This document shows, piece by piece, positions 30,008 through 37,646 of a stretch of DNA of 64,000 bases. A program made the position numbers and the translations under genes. How positions within the stretch are numbered: the first letter of the stretch is position 1; every line of letters starts with the position of its first letter. Location of the stretch: the NCBI RefSeq assembly GCF_000759475.1, contig NZ_CP009454.1, positions 1,364,001 to 1,428,000 on the forward strand. The letters are read 5' to 3'. The notes beneath the pieces are model-generated. The model did not search any database. It was given only the letters and a program-made list of their open reading frames with translations, and was not told where the DNA came from. This DNA comes from Pantoea rwandensis. Lineage in GTDB: Bacteria; Pseudomonadota; Gammaproteobacteria; Enterobacterales; Enterobacteriaceae.

Positions 30008-30033
30008 GGCCGCCATTTATGGCGGCCTTTTTT
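30008..30033 (+). terminator. Terminator of recJ/prfB-lysS transcription
   Basis: GGCCGCCA (30008-30015) pairs with TGGCGGCC (30020-30027) around TTTA, with a run of Ts after it. Confidence 0.9.
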
Positions 30034-30130
30034 ATTCGGCGATTTTTTCATTTCTCTTTCCAAATAAAATTCCTGATGACAACCCGGCACGCTCTGTGCA
30101 GGATAGTTTTTTTATTTTCAGGGAATCACC

Positions 30131-30982
30131 ATGAGTGCAAAAGCGGCAACGTTAGAGGGCCGGATACAACAGCACTGGGATCAACTCTCCAGCCATGAGC
30201 AGCGGCTGGCCGACGTGCTGCTGGCGGCACCTGGCCAGCTGGCGATGAACACCGCTACCGAACTGGCACAGAGTGCCGGCGTTTCCAAAGCCACCACCAC
30301 GCGTTTTTTCCGTCATCTCGGTTACGAAAGCTATGAAGCCGCGCGTCGTCAGGCGCGTGACATGCAGAGCAGCGGCTCACCGCTCTATCTGCAAGCTGTG
30401 CCGACCGCATCACCGCTCGCCAGCATCATGCAGCAGCACCTGGAAAAAGAGATCGCCAACCTGGTCAACAGCTATCGCACGCTGGACAGTGAACAGCTGC
30501 AACAGGCGGTGAGCGCCATTGCGCAGTCACGCCGCGTGGTGGTGATGGGCTGGCGTCACAGTCAGACCATTGCACAGCTGATTTACCGCGATCTGGTGCA
30601 TATCCATCCCGATGTGCGTCTGTTGCCGCGTCCCGGCGATTCGCTGGCGGAGCATCTCGCCGCCCTGAATCAGCAGGATGTGGTGATCTGTGTTGGCCTG
30701 CGTCGGCGTATGCCTGCGCTGGAAGCGGCAATGAACGCGCTGGCAGAACGCGCCGTGCCGATGCTGTATATCGCCGACGTGCTTTCCGGTAAACCGGCGC
30801 GCCACGCGCAATGGGTAGTGCGCTGCCACACCGACAGTAGTCTGATGTTCGACAGCACCGCCGCGCTCTCAGGTGTCTGCAATCTGCTCTGTTCATTGGT
30901 GGCCCGACAAATGGGCAAAACCAGTAACGATTACCTCGCGCAGGTTGAAGCGTTGCACCAGTCCCTCGACGAACTCGAATAA
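30131..30982 (+). CDS. MurR/RpiR-family transcriptional regulator
   Basis: 283 residues. An N-terminal HTH_6 domain (about 1-77, containing ATELAQSAGVSKATTTRFFRHLGY) is followed by a SIS sugar-isomerase-like domain, about 125-260. RpiR proteins usually sense phosphorylated sugars, yet many control amino-acid or nitrogen genes. It lies directly upstream of, and in line with, the DUF1989/ABC operon, and a dyad in the gap (31100-31113) may be its target. The effector is unknown. Confidence 0.85.
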   Translation: MSAKAATLEGRIQQHWDQLSSHEQRLADVLLAAPGQLAMNTATELAQSAGVSKATTTRFFRHLGYESYEAARRQARDMQSSGSPLYLQAVPTASPLASIMQQHLEKEIANLVNSYRTLDSEQLQQAVSAIAQSRRVVVMGWRHSQTIAQLIYRDLVHIHPDVRLLPRPGDSLAEHLAALNQQDVVICVGLRRRMPALEAAMNALAERAVPMLYIADVLSGKPARHAQWVVRCHTDSSLMFDSTAALSGVCNLLCSLVARQMGKTSNDYLAQVEALHQSLDELE

Positions 30983-30991
30983 TGCCCCGTT

Positions 30992-31010
30992 CTGGCGCGC
31001 CGCGCGCCAG
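30992..31010 (+). terminator. Hairpin after the RpiR-type gene
   Basis: CTGGCGCGC and GCGCGCCAG form a 19-bp perfect palindrome 9 bases after the stop codon. There is no T-run, so termination strength is doubtful. Confidence 0.4.
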
Positions 31011-31014
31011 CATT

Positions 31015-31031
31015 TGCACTAAAAGGGTGCA
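31015..31031. promoter_or_regulatory. NtrC-binding site
   Basis: TGCACTAAAAGGGTGCA matches the NtrC enhancer pattern TGCACYA-N3-TGGTGCA at all but one specified base, with exact 17-bp spacing; the dyad extends to TTGCAC/GTGCAA. It is about 160 bp upstream of the sigma-54 promoter at 31177, a usual enhancer distance. Binding is inferred from sequence. Confidence 0.75.
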
Positions 31032-31099
31032 ACTGTCGTCTCATCCTCGTAGTCCATTCTCGCATCAGTGAAACCTAAGAAACTAATATTTAAATTAAA

Positions 31100-31113
31100 G
31101 AAACATTTGTTTC
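31100..31113. promoter_or_regulatory. Candidate RpiR operator
   Basis: GAAACA-TT-TGTTTC is a perfect 6-bp dyad. Two more GAAAC half-sites in direct orientation lie just upstream (31070 and 31079). It sits between the NtrC site and the sigma-54 promoter, a position where a repressor could block DNA looping or polymerase. Confidence 0.45.
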
Positions 31114-31176
31114 TCACTGATTTTATTCAGTAATACCCCTTGTACCTCAAAGGTGTTACCTGGAGGGTGAAAAAAC

Positions 31177-31192
31177 TGGCACAAAATATGCT
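31177..31192 (+). promoter_or_regulatory. Sigma-54 promoter of the DUF1989/ABC operon
   Basis: TGGCACAAAATATGCT fits TGGCAC-N5-TTGCW with the correct spacing between the -24 GG and the -12 GC; only one T of the -12 element differs. Transcription would begin near 31203, giving a leader of about 32 bases with AGGGA before the binding-protein gene. Together with the upstream NtrC site it indicates induction by nitrogen limitation. Confidence 0.75.
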
Positions 31193-31234
31193 CAGTAGAA
31201 AAAGACATTTCACCAACACCAGGGAAACACCACA

Positions 31235-32071
31235 ATGAAAAAAACAGCACTGCTGATCGCCGCACTTCTCTCCGTTGGCACCATGGCGCAGGCGCAAGCC
31301 GACACCCTGAGTGACATCAAAAGCAGCGGCAAAATCACCGTTGGCATCGATCCAACCTTTCCTCCATACGAATACACCAATGATTCAGGTGAGATCACCG
31401 GCTACAGCGTGGCGATCATGCAATCCTTCGCCAAAGATCTCGGTGTGAAACTGGAGTTTCAGAAAACCGCCTTCAGCGGCATTTTGCCGGGCCTGATTTC
31501 TGGCTCGTTCAACGCTGAAGGCTCTTCCCTTAACATCACCGCTGAGCGTGCGAAAAAAGTGCTGTTCACCGTGCCTTACAGCAAAACCGTCAACGGTGTG
31601 CTGGTGCGCGAAAGTGAAGCCAGCACCTTCAGCGGCAAAACTCTCAGCCCGGAAAGCCTGTCAGGCCTGCGTGGTGCAGTGAAAACCGCCAGCGTGCCCG
31701 AGCAGTTGCTGAAAGGCTTTAACGAGCAGCTGAAAAAAGAGGGTAAAAAACCCATCACCATCATCAACGTGGATTCGCTGGATCAGACCGTCAGCACCCT
31801 GATGACCAAACGCGCGGACTTCGTTTATGACGACATCTCGGTACTGGCGCCGGTGGCGAAAAAATACGCCGGTAAAGTGGCGCAGGTCGGCGAAGTCGGT
31901 CCTTCACAATGGATGGGTTGGGCAACACGTAAAGAAGACGGCAGCCTGAATAAAGCCATCAGCGACCATATTCTGGCGATGCAGAAGGATGGCGAGCTGA
32001 CCAAACTGCAGCAGCAGTATCTCGGCACCACCTTTACCGTGCCCGCCAGCGATTTCATTCCTCAGGAGTAA
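31235..32071 (+). CDS. ABC transporter substrate-binding protein, family 3 (amino-acid type)
   Basis: 278 residues with a signal peptide (about 1-23, ending AQA). The mature part is a family-3 solute-binding protein: the first lobe starts SGKITVGIDPTFPPYEY and the family-3 signature is at GEITGYSVAIMQSFAKDLGV. Such proteins bind amino acids, opines or small nitrogen compounds in the periplasm and deliver them to polar amino-acid ABC permeases, two of which are encoded downstream. The ligand cannot be predicted. First gene of the sigma-54 operon. Confidence 0.9.
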   Translation: MKKTALLIAALLSVGTMAQAQADTLSDIKSSGKITVGIDPTFPPYEYTNDSGEITGYSVAIMQSFAKDLGVKLEFQKTAFSGILPGLISGSFNAEGSSLNITAERAKKVLFTVPYSKTVNGVLVRESEASTFSGKTLSPESLSGLRGAVKTASVPEQLLKGFNEQLKKEGKKPITIINVDSLDQTVSTLMTKRADFVYDDISVLAPVAKKYAGKVAQVGEVGPSQWMGWATRKEDGSLNKAISDHILAMQKDGELTKLQQQYLGTTFTVPASDFIPQE

Positions 32072-32073
32072 CT

Positions 32074-32706
32074 ATGTGCCAGTGCAATCTGACTGTGCCT
32101 GCGGGCCATGGCAAAACCTTCCGCGTGCGTAAGGGCCAGTTTATTACCGTGATTGACAGTGAAGGGCAGCAGGCGGCGGATTTCGTCGCCGTCAACGCCG
32201 ATGATTTAAATGAAAAGCTGTCGCCGGTGCATACCCGCCAGCACTTGCGTTCGTTGTTCTTCAAACCCGGCGATGCGCTGTGGTCGAGTGAAAACCGCCC
32301 GATGCTGCGTATTCTGGCGGACAGCATCGGCATCCACGATGCTAACGTGCCAGCCTGCGATCGCACACGCTTCAGCGTCGATTTCGGTGTCGAAGGCCAT
32401 CGCAACTGCGTCGATAACCTGCTGGAAGGCATGAAGGCCTTTGGCGTGACGTATTTCTCGTTACCTGAGCCGTTCAACCTGTTCCAGAACGGCCCGGTGA
32501 CCGCCGATGGCCGGATGGAAGTCACCGATCCCAACAGCAAGGCAGGCGACAGCATTACTTTTGAAGCGCTGTGCGATCTGATTTGTTCGGTGTCGTCCTG
32601 CCCGCAGGACATCATTCCCGGCAACGGTTTGCAGGTCACGCCGATTGATATCGTGGTGAGTGACGAATTTCACGCAGAGGAGATGAATCATGCTGTTAAT
32701 GCGTGA
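32074..32706 (+). CDS. DUF1989 / urea carboxylase-associated family protein, copy A
   Basis: 210 residues of the DUF1989 fold (PF09347). The family includes the urea carboxylase-associated proteins, shown in other bacteria to act as carboxyguanidine deiminase CgdA/CgdB. Conserved residues are visible: HTRQH (about 50), IHDANVPACDRTRF (about 87-100), HRNCVDNLLEGM and SSCPQDI. The start has AGGAG five bases upstream and follows the binding protein after two bases. No urea or guanidine carboxylase is encoded nearby, so the substrate is open. Confidence 0.82.
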   Translation: MCQCNLTVPAGHGKTFRVRKGQFITVIDSEGQQAADFVAVNADDLNEKLSPVHTRQHLRSLFFKPGDALWSSENRPMLRILADSIGIHDANVPACDRTRFSVDFGVEGHRNCVDNLLEGMKAFGVTYFSLPEPFNLFQNGPVTADGRMEVTDPNSKAGDSITFEALCDLICSVSSCPQDIIPGNGLQVTPIDIVVSDEFHAEEMNHAVNA

Positions 32707-33337
32707 AAGTTATGAAGAGATCGCTGAGCGCACGCTGGCACAAGCGGTCACGGTTGAACCGGGCAGCGTTGGGTCGATAAAGGTGCTGCGCGGCCAGTTG
32801 CTGCGCATCACGGCTCAAGCCGACGGCGCGGTGGCTTCTCTGTTTGGCTTCAGCCTTGCCGATCCGGCGGTGTGGTTGTCCGTGCATCACACTCGCGTGT
32901 TCAGCAACAGCTATCTGCTCGGCTCGGGCATGCGTCTGGTCAACAACCGCCGCCGCCCAATGATGGTATTAGGCAAAGACAGCGTGAAGCGCCATGACCT
33001 GCTGCTGCCAGCCTCCACCCGCACATTCCTGGCGGAAAAGGGTTATCAGGGCGAAGGTTGCCTGGAAGCGGTGAGCGGCGAGCTGGCGCGATTGGGCAGG
33101 GTGGTGCCGAAGCTACCAGACCCGATTAACCTGTTTATGCACGTCAAATTGACACGTGCGGGCGACATCCTGCCAGAGCCGAACCTGACTAAAGCCGGCG
33201 ACAGCATTACCTGTCGCGTGGTGATGGACACCCTGTTCATCGTCTCGGCCTGCAACACCGGCATTGAGGGCAACGATCAACCCGCACCGCTGCTGCTGTC
33301 TGTAGCGGAAAACCTGCACGACCTTAACGCGGAGTAA
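32690..33337 (+). CDS. DUF1989 family protein, copy B (lacks several conserved residues)
   Basis: 215 residues, overlapping copy A by 17 bases with GAGGAG before the start, so the two are translationally coupled. It shares the fold blocks VHHTRVF, PDPINLFMHVK and AGDSITCRVVMDTLFIVSAC with copy A. It lacks the paired His/Cys of the HD...ACD segment, the HRNC..NL..GM block and the CPQD motif. This is what a non-catalytic partner of a heteromer would look like, as in the CgdA/CgdB pair (inference). Confidence 0.78.
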   Translation: MLLMRESYEEIAERTLAQAVTVEPGSVGSIKVLRGQLLRITAQADGAVASLFGFSLADPAVWLSVHHTRVFSNSYLLGSGMRLVNNRRRPMMVLGKDSVKRHDLLLPASTRTFLAEKGYQGEGCLEAVSGELARLGRVVPKLPDPINLFMHVKLTRAGDILPEPNLTKAGDSITCRVVMDTLFIVSACNTGIEGNDQPAPLLLSVAENLHDLNAE

Positions 33338-33340
33338 CGC

Positions 33341-33991
33341 ATGGGGCTGGATCAACAGGTAGTGGCCGCGCTGCCAGAACTCGGACATGGCCTGCTGATG
33401 ACGCTGCTACTGACCGTGCTGGCGTCGTTGGTTAGCGTGGTGATGGGGCAGCTTGGTTGCTTCCTGCAACTGCGTCGCGCCTGGATCTGGCGCGCCATCG
33501 GTCGGCTGTACGTCAGCCTGATGCGCGGTACACCGGCCATCGTGCAACTGTTCGTGGTGTTTTTCACCCTGCCGCGTTTGGGGCTCGGGGGTCAGCCGAT
33601 GCTGGCCGCCGTGATCGCCATCGGCCTCAACAGCGGCGCCTATGTGGCGGAGATTTTGCGCGTGAACCGTTCGCTGGTCACGCGCGGGCAACTCGAAGCG
33701 GCGCGGACCTTAGGTCTGAGCCGTTTCCTGACCTGGTGGTATGTGATTAACCCGCAGGTCATGCGCGCCAGTCTGCCGATGCTGGTCAACGAGTTCACCA
33801 TTCTGCTGAAAACCACGCCGCTGGCATCGGTGGTGGCACTGACCGAGTTGACTTACGCCGGGCAGATTGTGATTGCGCGCACCTATGAAGCCACTCAGGT
33901 GCTGTTGTTAGTGGCGGCGGGATATCTGTTGATTGCCATGCCGTTGATTGCCGCCGCACGACGTCTGGAAGCCAAACGGAGGATCGCCTGA
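33341..33991 (+). CDS. Amino-acid-type ABC transporter permease 1
   Basis: 216-residue inner-membrane protein with about five helices, of the HisM/ArtQ permease family. The cytoplasmic EAA loop that docks the ATPase is visible as LEAARTLGLSRFLTWWYVINPQ around residues 124-145, and RGTPAIVQLFVVFF is the usual start of the conserved core. It follows copy B after three bases and shares one base with the next permease (TGATG). Confidence 0.88.
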   Translation: MGLDQQVVAALPELGHGLLMTLLLTVLASLVSVVMGQLGCFLQLRRAWIWRAIGRLYVSLMRGTPAIVQLFVVFFTLPRLGLGGQPMLAAVIAIGLNSGAYVAEILRVNRSLVTRGQLEAARTLGLSRFLTWWYVINPQVMRASLPMLVNEFTILLKTTPLASVVALTELTYAGQIVIARTYEATQVLLLVAAGYLLIAMPLIAAARRLEAKRRIA

Positions 33992-34656
33992 TGGATTGGC
34001 AAGCCATTCTGACTTCCTTGCCTTCACTCGGTGACGGCATGATCGCCACGTTGAAGTTGTGCCTCATCGCCGCCTTTTGTTCTTTGGTATGGGGCGGGCT
34101 GATGGCGTTACTGCTGATGCGCGCTTCGCCGTTCTGGTTGCGCTTGCTCAACCTCTACAGCGGGTTAACGCTCGCACTGCCGCTGCTGGTGGTGATCTAT
34201 CTGCTCTATTTTGTGCTGCCGGAGTACGACATCACGTTGTCATCGCCGGTGGTGGGCGTACTGGCCCTGACGCTCTATTACGCGCCCTACATCGCGCAGG
34301 TTATCCGCTCGGCCATCGAGGCGTTGCCGAAAGGGCAGTGGGAAGCGTGTCGCGTGCTGGGCCTGAGCCGCAGCGAGCAGTTACGCGATGTGGTGCTGCC
34401 GCAAACCCTGCCGCAGATGTTGTCGCCGCTGGTCGGGCTGATGATTGGGTTGATTAAAGACTCTGCGCTGCTGTCGATTGTCTCGGTGCAGGAGTTTATG
34501 TACGCCGCTAAACAGGCGATTTCGGATACCTACGCGCCGCTGGAGATCTATCTCACCGTGGCACTCTGTTACTGGCTGCTCAACAGTCTGATCGACTGGC
34601 TGGCACGCGGCCTTGAATCTCGCATGACGCGCTATCGTCGCGGCATGCAGCATTAA
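33991..34656 (+). CDS. Amino-acid-type ABC transporter permease 2
   Basis: 221-residue membrane protein, partner of the preceding permease. Its EAA loop is WEACRVLGLSRSEQLRDVVLPQ. Its stop is followed after 13 bases by the third DUF1989 gene. A family-typical ATP-binding subunit (Walker A/B) is not encoded anywhere in the operon, although both docking loops are intact, so it must borrow an ATPase from elsewhere. Confidence 0.88.
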   Translation: MDWQAILTSLPSLGDGMIATLKLCLIAAFCSLVWGGLMALLLMRASPFWLRLLNLYSGLTLALPLLVVIYLLYFVLPEYDITLSSPVVGVLALTLYYAPYIAQVIRSAIEALPKGQWEACRVLGLSRSEQLRDVVLPQTLPQMLSPLVGLMIGLIKDSALLSIVSVQEFMYAAKQAISDTYAPLEIYLTVALCYWLLNSLIDWLARGLESRMTRYRRGMQH

Positions 34657-34669
34657 TCAGGAGAACACT

Positions 34670-35341
34670 ATGTCGGCTGAATATCAGCATCGTGAAGCGA
34701 TAACCATACCCGCGCGCTACGGCAAAGCGGTGCGATTGAAGAAAGGGGAAGCAGTGCAGGTGATCAATCTGCACGGTACGCAAGTGGTGGATTGCTGGGC
34801 GTACAACGCCGAAGACGTCACTGAATATATGTGTATGGAAGCGACGCGTGTGTGGAACCAGCGTCTCAATCCCAAAGTCGGTGACAGCTTTATCACCAGC
34901 CAGCGCCACCCGATTTTAACGCTGGTGGCGGATACCTCACCGGGCGTGCATGACTCCTTCATGGCGGCCTGCGATGCGCGTCGTTATGAGTTGCTGGGCT
35001 GCACCGAGTATCACCGCAACTGCCACGATAATCTGTTCGAAGGTATGCGTGAGTTAGGTGTCGAGCTGCCGCACGGCAATCTGGCGTCATTGAATATTTT
35101 TATGAATATTCAGGTGCAGCCGGACGGTATTACCCTGAAAACATTGCCGGTGGTGACCAAGCCGGGTGATTACATTGTGCTGCGCGCTGAGATGGATTGC
35201 TTCGTGGCATTCTCGGCCTGCCCGCAGGATATCGTCAGCATTCAGGGGCAAGGCGACAACACTCCGCGCGATGCCGAGTTGCGTATTCTGACTGCCGGTT
35301 TCCCGCAGGTGCAGTTAAAAGGGGCTTGGGTGCCAGCGTAA
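34670..35341 (+). CDS. DUF1989 family protein, copy C
   Basis: 223 residues, with CAGGAG upstream. It keeps all the conserved blocks seen in copy A: GVHDSFMAACDARRYE, YHRNCHDNLFEGMRELGV and FSACPQDIVS. It is closer to copy A than to copy B in these motifs. It ends the operon. Role unknown; probably an enzyme of the same deiminase/hydrolase type acting on the imported compound or its product (inference). Confidence 0.82.
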   Translation: MSAEYQHREAITIPARYGKAVRLKKGEAVQVINLHGTQVVDCWAYNAEDVTEYMCMEATRVWNQRLNPKVGDSFITSQRHPILTLVADTSPGVHDSFMAACDARRYELLGCTEYHRNCHDNLFEGMRELGVELPHGNLASLNIFMNIQVQPDGITLKTLPVVTKPGDYIVLRAEMDCFVAFSACPQDIVSIQGQGDNTPRDAELRILTAGFPQVQLKGAWVPA

Positions 35342-35756
35342 GCGCATTTTTCCGACATCGCATTATTTTTTACAAGAGAGGAATATCGGGTAATAGTTAT
35401 CTCCTCTCTCTCATTACTTCCTGGCTCTGTAATATCTTTTTGTAAGAATGACTTGTTGGTTTGTACGCATTAAATAACACCTCCCTATGGCCCTCATTTA
35501 TTTATCCTTCTTGTAGTAATCCCCCTACAGTTAAATTACTTGTCGACTACAACAAGCTCGTTGTGCGATGACAATACTTGATAAAGATGTTTGCTTTATT
35601 ATCACCGCCTGATGAAGAGGTCGATGATCATAGCAATCAGCATTAATTAAAAATCATTCTGATACCCGAAATAACAAGCCTTATTAAGTTGTTTATTTTT
35701 TCCTGCTTAGTTTAAGCAGGAAATTCATCCCTGTATAAATCGCAAAGGAAAGAAAA
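35342..35756 (+). promoter_or_regulatory. A/T-rich leader region of the fimbrial operon
   Basis: 415 bp without a credible gene, much richer in A/T than the flanks. An 8-bp dyad AGAGAGGA/TCCTCTCT (35375-35382 and 35402-35409) may mark the end of the upstream operon. A perfect 11-bp stem is described separately. I see no pair of inverted repeats that would form an invertible fim-type switch. Such A/T-rich regions are often bound by H-NS. Confidence 0.5.
35699..35723 (+). promoter_or_regulatory. Perfect stem-loop in the 5' UTR of the fimbrial operon
   Basis: TTTCCTGCTTA (35699-35709) pairs with TAAGCAGGAAA (35713-35723) over a GTT loop. It ends 33 bases before the major-subunit start codon and has no T-run after it, so it is not a simple terminator. 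It may stabilise the mRNA or bind a regulator. Confidence 0.6.
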
Positions 35757-36332
35757 ATGCGTAAGTCTTTATTTGTTCTGACGCCCATTGTTTTGATGAT
35801 GGCCGCGTCTACGACCGCTCAGGCTGCTGCCAGCGGGAAAATCGATATTATCGGTAACGTTTCTCACGGCACCTGTGATGTCAAAATGAGCCAACCCTCC
35901 CTGAACCTGGGTAACTACTCCGCGAGTGATTTTCCTGCAACGGGTAAAACAGCAGTGACCGGCAGTGAACGCACTTTCAGCGTGAGTCTGGAGAATTGCA
36001 CCCTGAGCACGACCGCCCCCGAAGCTGGCGTGGCGGGTCTAATTGTCACGGGCCCAACCCTGCCGCTGGATGCGGATGTCTTTAACGCCAACGATACCGC
36101 CACCACGGGTGTGCAATTGAAAGCCGGGGCAAACATTATTTCAGCCTACGACAAAGTGGGTATGGTGGAGTTCTTAGGCGCTGCGGGTGGTGGTAAAGAT
36201 GCCAACGTCGGGGATATTAATGGTCAGACGCAGGTCTTCACCGCCGCGCTGGTCGCTAACACCGGTACGGCTGCAAATATCACTGGTGGCATGGTTTCAG
36301 CGCCAATTATGTTTATGTACGATTACAACTAA
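35757..36332 (+). CDS. Fimbrial major subunit (pilin)
   Basis: 191 residues with a signal peptide (about 1-23, ending AQA). The mature protein is a chaperone-usher pilin: the disulfide cysteines are in GTCDVKMSQ and LENCTL, about 45 residues apart, and the C-terminus MFMYDYN provides the aromatic penultimate beta-strand that the chaperone completes. AAAGGAAAG precedes the start. First gene of the operon, usual for the shaft subunit. Confidence 0.88.
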   Translation: MRKSLFVLTPIVLMMAASTTAQAAASGKIDIIGNVSHGTCDVKMSQPSLNLGNYSASDFPATGKTAVTGSERTFSVSLENCTLSTTAPEAGVAGLIVTGPTLPLDADVFNANDTATTGVQLKAGANIISAYDKVGMVEFLGAAGGGKDANVGDINGQTQVFTAALVANTGTAANITGGMVSAPIMFMYDYN

Positions 36333-36382
36333 TGATTGATAAGCGCGGGCGCAAGTTGGCCCGCTATTATCGAGGATTCAGC

Positions 36383-37099
36383 ATGTCTCGTTTCCTGCTC
36401 CCGCTTTCAATTTCGCTGGTTATGCTTATTAATCCGCAAATTAGCCAGGCGGCGGGCTTTGGTATTAATTCTACCCGACTTATTTATCCTGAAGGTGCGA
36501 ACAGTATTACCGCTACGCTACGCAATCGCGGTGACGCCAATGTCTATCTGGTGCAATCCTCTGTAAGCCGCCTCAGTGCATCAACTCAAGCTGCACCTTT
36601 TGATGTCACCCCGCCGTTATTTCGGATGGAAGCTGAGAGCAAGCATCAGGTACGTATTCGTTTTCGTGGGGCTGAATTGCCCACCGATCGGGAATCTGTA
36701 TTTTATTTCCGTACCACTGCGATTCCAGCCTCACTAAGCAAAGAAGATGATGAAAGCCAGCGTCTGATTAAAGGGGATACACGCTTTGGCGTGGGTAAAA
36801 GCATCAAGCTTTTTTACCGACCGAAAAACCTCGCGGACGACGCTTTATCGGCTCAGCGCAATCTCAAAATTGAAGCTAATGGAAGCGGGTTGATAATCAG
36901 TAACCCTTCGCCTTATTACGTCAGTTTTCTCGATATTCGGGTGGCAGGTAAACGCCTGTCTCTGGATGACGCCGAAGAAAAAATGCTGCCACCCTTCGGT
37001 AGCCATACCTGGCCTGTCAGAAATGCCAAAGGCAAAGTGGAGTGGGTCAGCATTGACGATCACGGAGGCTACCATGCCTTTAGTCAAACACTGCCGTAA
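36383..37099 (+). CDS. Periplasmic fimbrial chaperone 1
   Basis: 238 residues, PapD-like. After a signal peptide (to about QAAG) the first domain begins GINSTRLIYPEG with the conserved Arg that anchors the subunit C-terminus; the second anchor lysine is in KSIKLFYRPKN. FRMEAESKHQVRIRF is the donor-strand region. The ATG at 36383 with GAGGA upstream is preferred over an ATG at 36332 that would put the signal peptide inside the chain. It overlaps the next gene by 26 bases. Confidence 0.9.
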   Translation: MSRFLLPLSISLVMLINPQISQAAGFGINSTRLIYPEGANSITATLRNRGDANVYLVQSSVSRLSASTQAAPFDVTPPLFRMEAESKHQVRIRFRGAELPTDRESVFYFRTTAIPASLSKEDDESQRLIKGDTRFGVGKSIKLFYRPKNLADDALSAQRNLKIEANGSGLIISNPSPYYVSFLDIRVAGKRLSLDDAEEKMLPPFGSHTWPVRNAKGKVEWVSIDDHGGYHAFSQTLP

Positions 37100-37637
37100 G
37101 TCGCGAGCCTGTGTCTTGCTACTGGCGGCTGCAGCGCTGAATCTCACCCCCTCGGACGCCGATACCCTGTTGCTGAATTTCACGGCTTTCCTGGTGAACG
37201 GCACCTGCGAGTTTAACCTGGACAAATCACATATGAACCTGGGTACCACGTTGGCTACGGAGATGGCGGCACACACCCTGGTGAATCCACAGCCGTTCGA
37301 ATTAGAGATAAAAAACTGCACTATCGCGGGTGTCAGTAACCCGATTATCAGAATCAGCGGTCAGGGTGAAATGCTGGATAAATGGGTGTTTCGCAATTCG
37401 TCCTCTACGGCGCAAAACATCGGGGTGATGCTGGTTAACAGTGCAGTACCACCCACTTATGCCAGCAGGGCACTCAGCCCGAGTGATGACATCTCGTTGA
37501 CGGAAACCGGCGGAAATATTGATAACCAAAAACTCCCGTTTTATGCCGGACTGACTTGTGGTGATGCCACCCAGTGCGCTAACGCCAGAGGTGGACAAGT
37601 GGTCGCTAGCGTCACTTTCACCCTTGATTTTCTTTGA
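37074..37637 (+). CDS. Fimbrial minor subunit
   Basis: 187 residues, exported (hydrophobic segment about residues 13-25). Pilin-type disulfide cysteines occur at NGTCEFNL and IKNCTIAG, and the chain ends TFTLDFL, a typical beta-strand for chaperone binding. GGAGG is four bases before the start. Placed between two chaperone genes, it is probably a tip or adaptor subunit. Confidence 0.82.
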   Translation: MPLVKHCRKSRACVLLLAAAALNLTPSDADTLLLNFTAFLVNGTCEFNLDKSHMNLGTTLATEMAAHTLVNPQPFELEIKNCTIAGVSNPIIRISGQGEMLDKWVFRNSSSTAQNIGVMLVNSAVPPTYASRALSPSDDISLTETGGNIDNQKLPFYAGLTCGDATQCANARGGQVVASVTFTLDFL

Positions 37638-37646
37638 GGCCATCAG

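Noticed and set aside
30983..31234. Guanidine (ykkC) riboswitch before the DUF1989 operon
   Set aside because: The conserved ykkC sequence blocks are not seen; NtrC and sigma-54 motifs fill the gap instead.
35342..35756. Invertible promoter switch of the fim type
   Set aside because: No pair of matching inverted repeats spaced a few hundred bases apart and no recombinase gene nearby.
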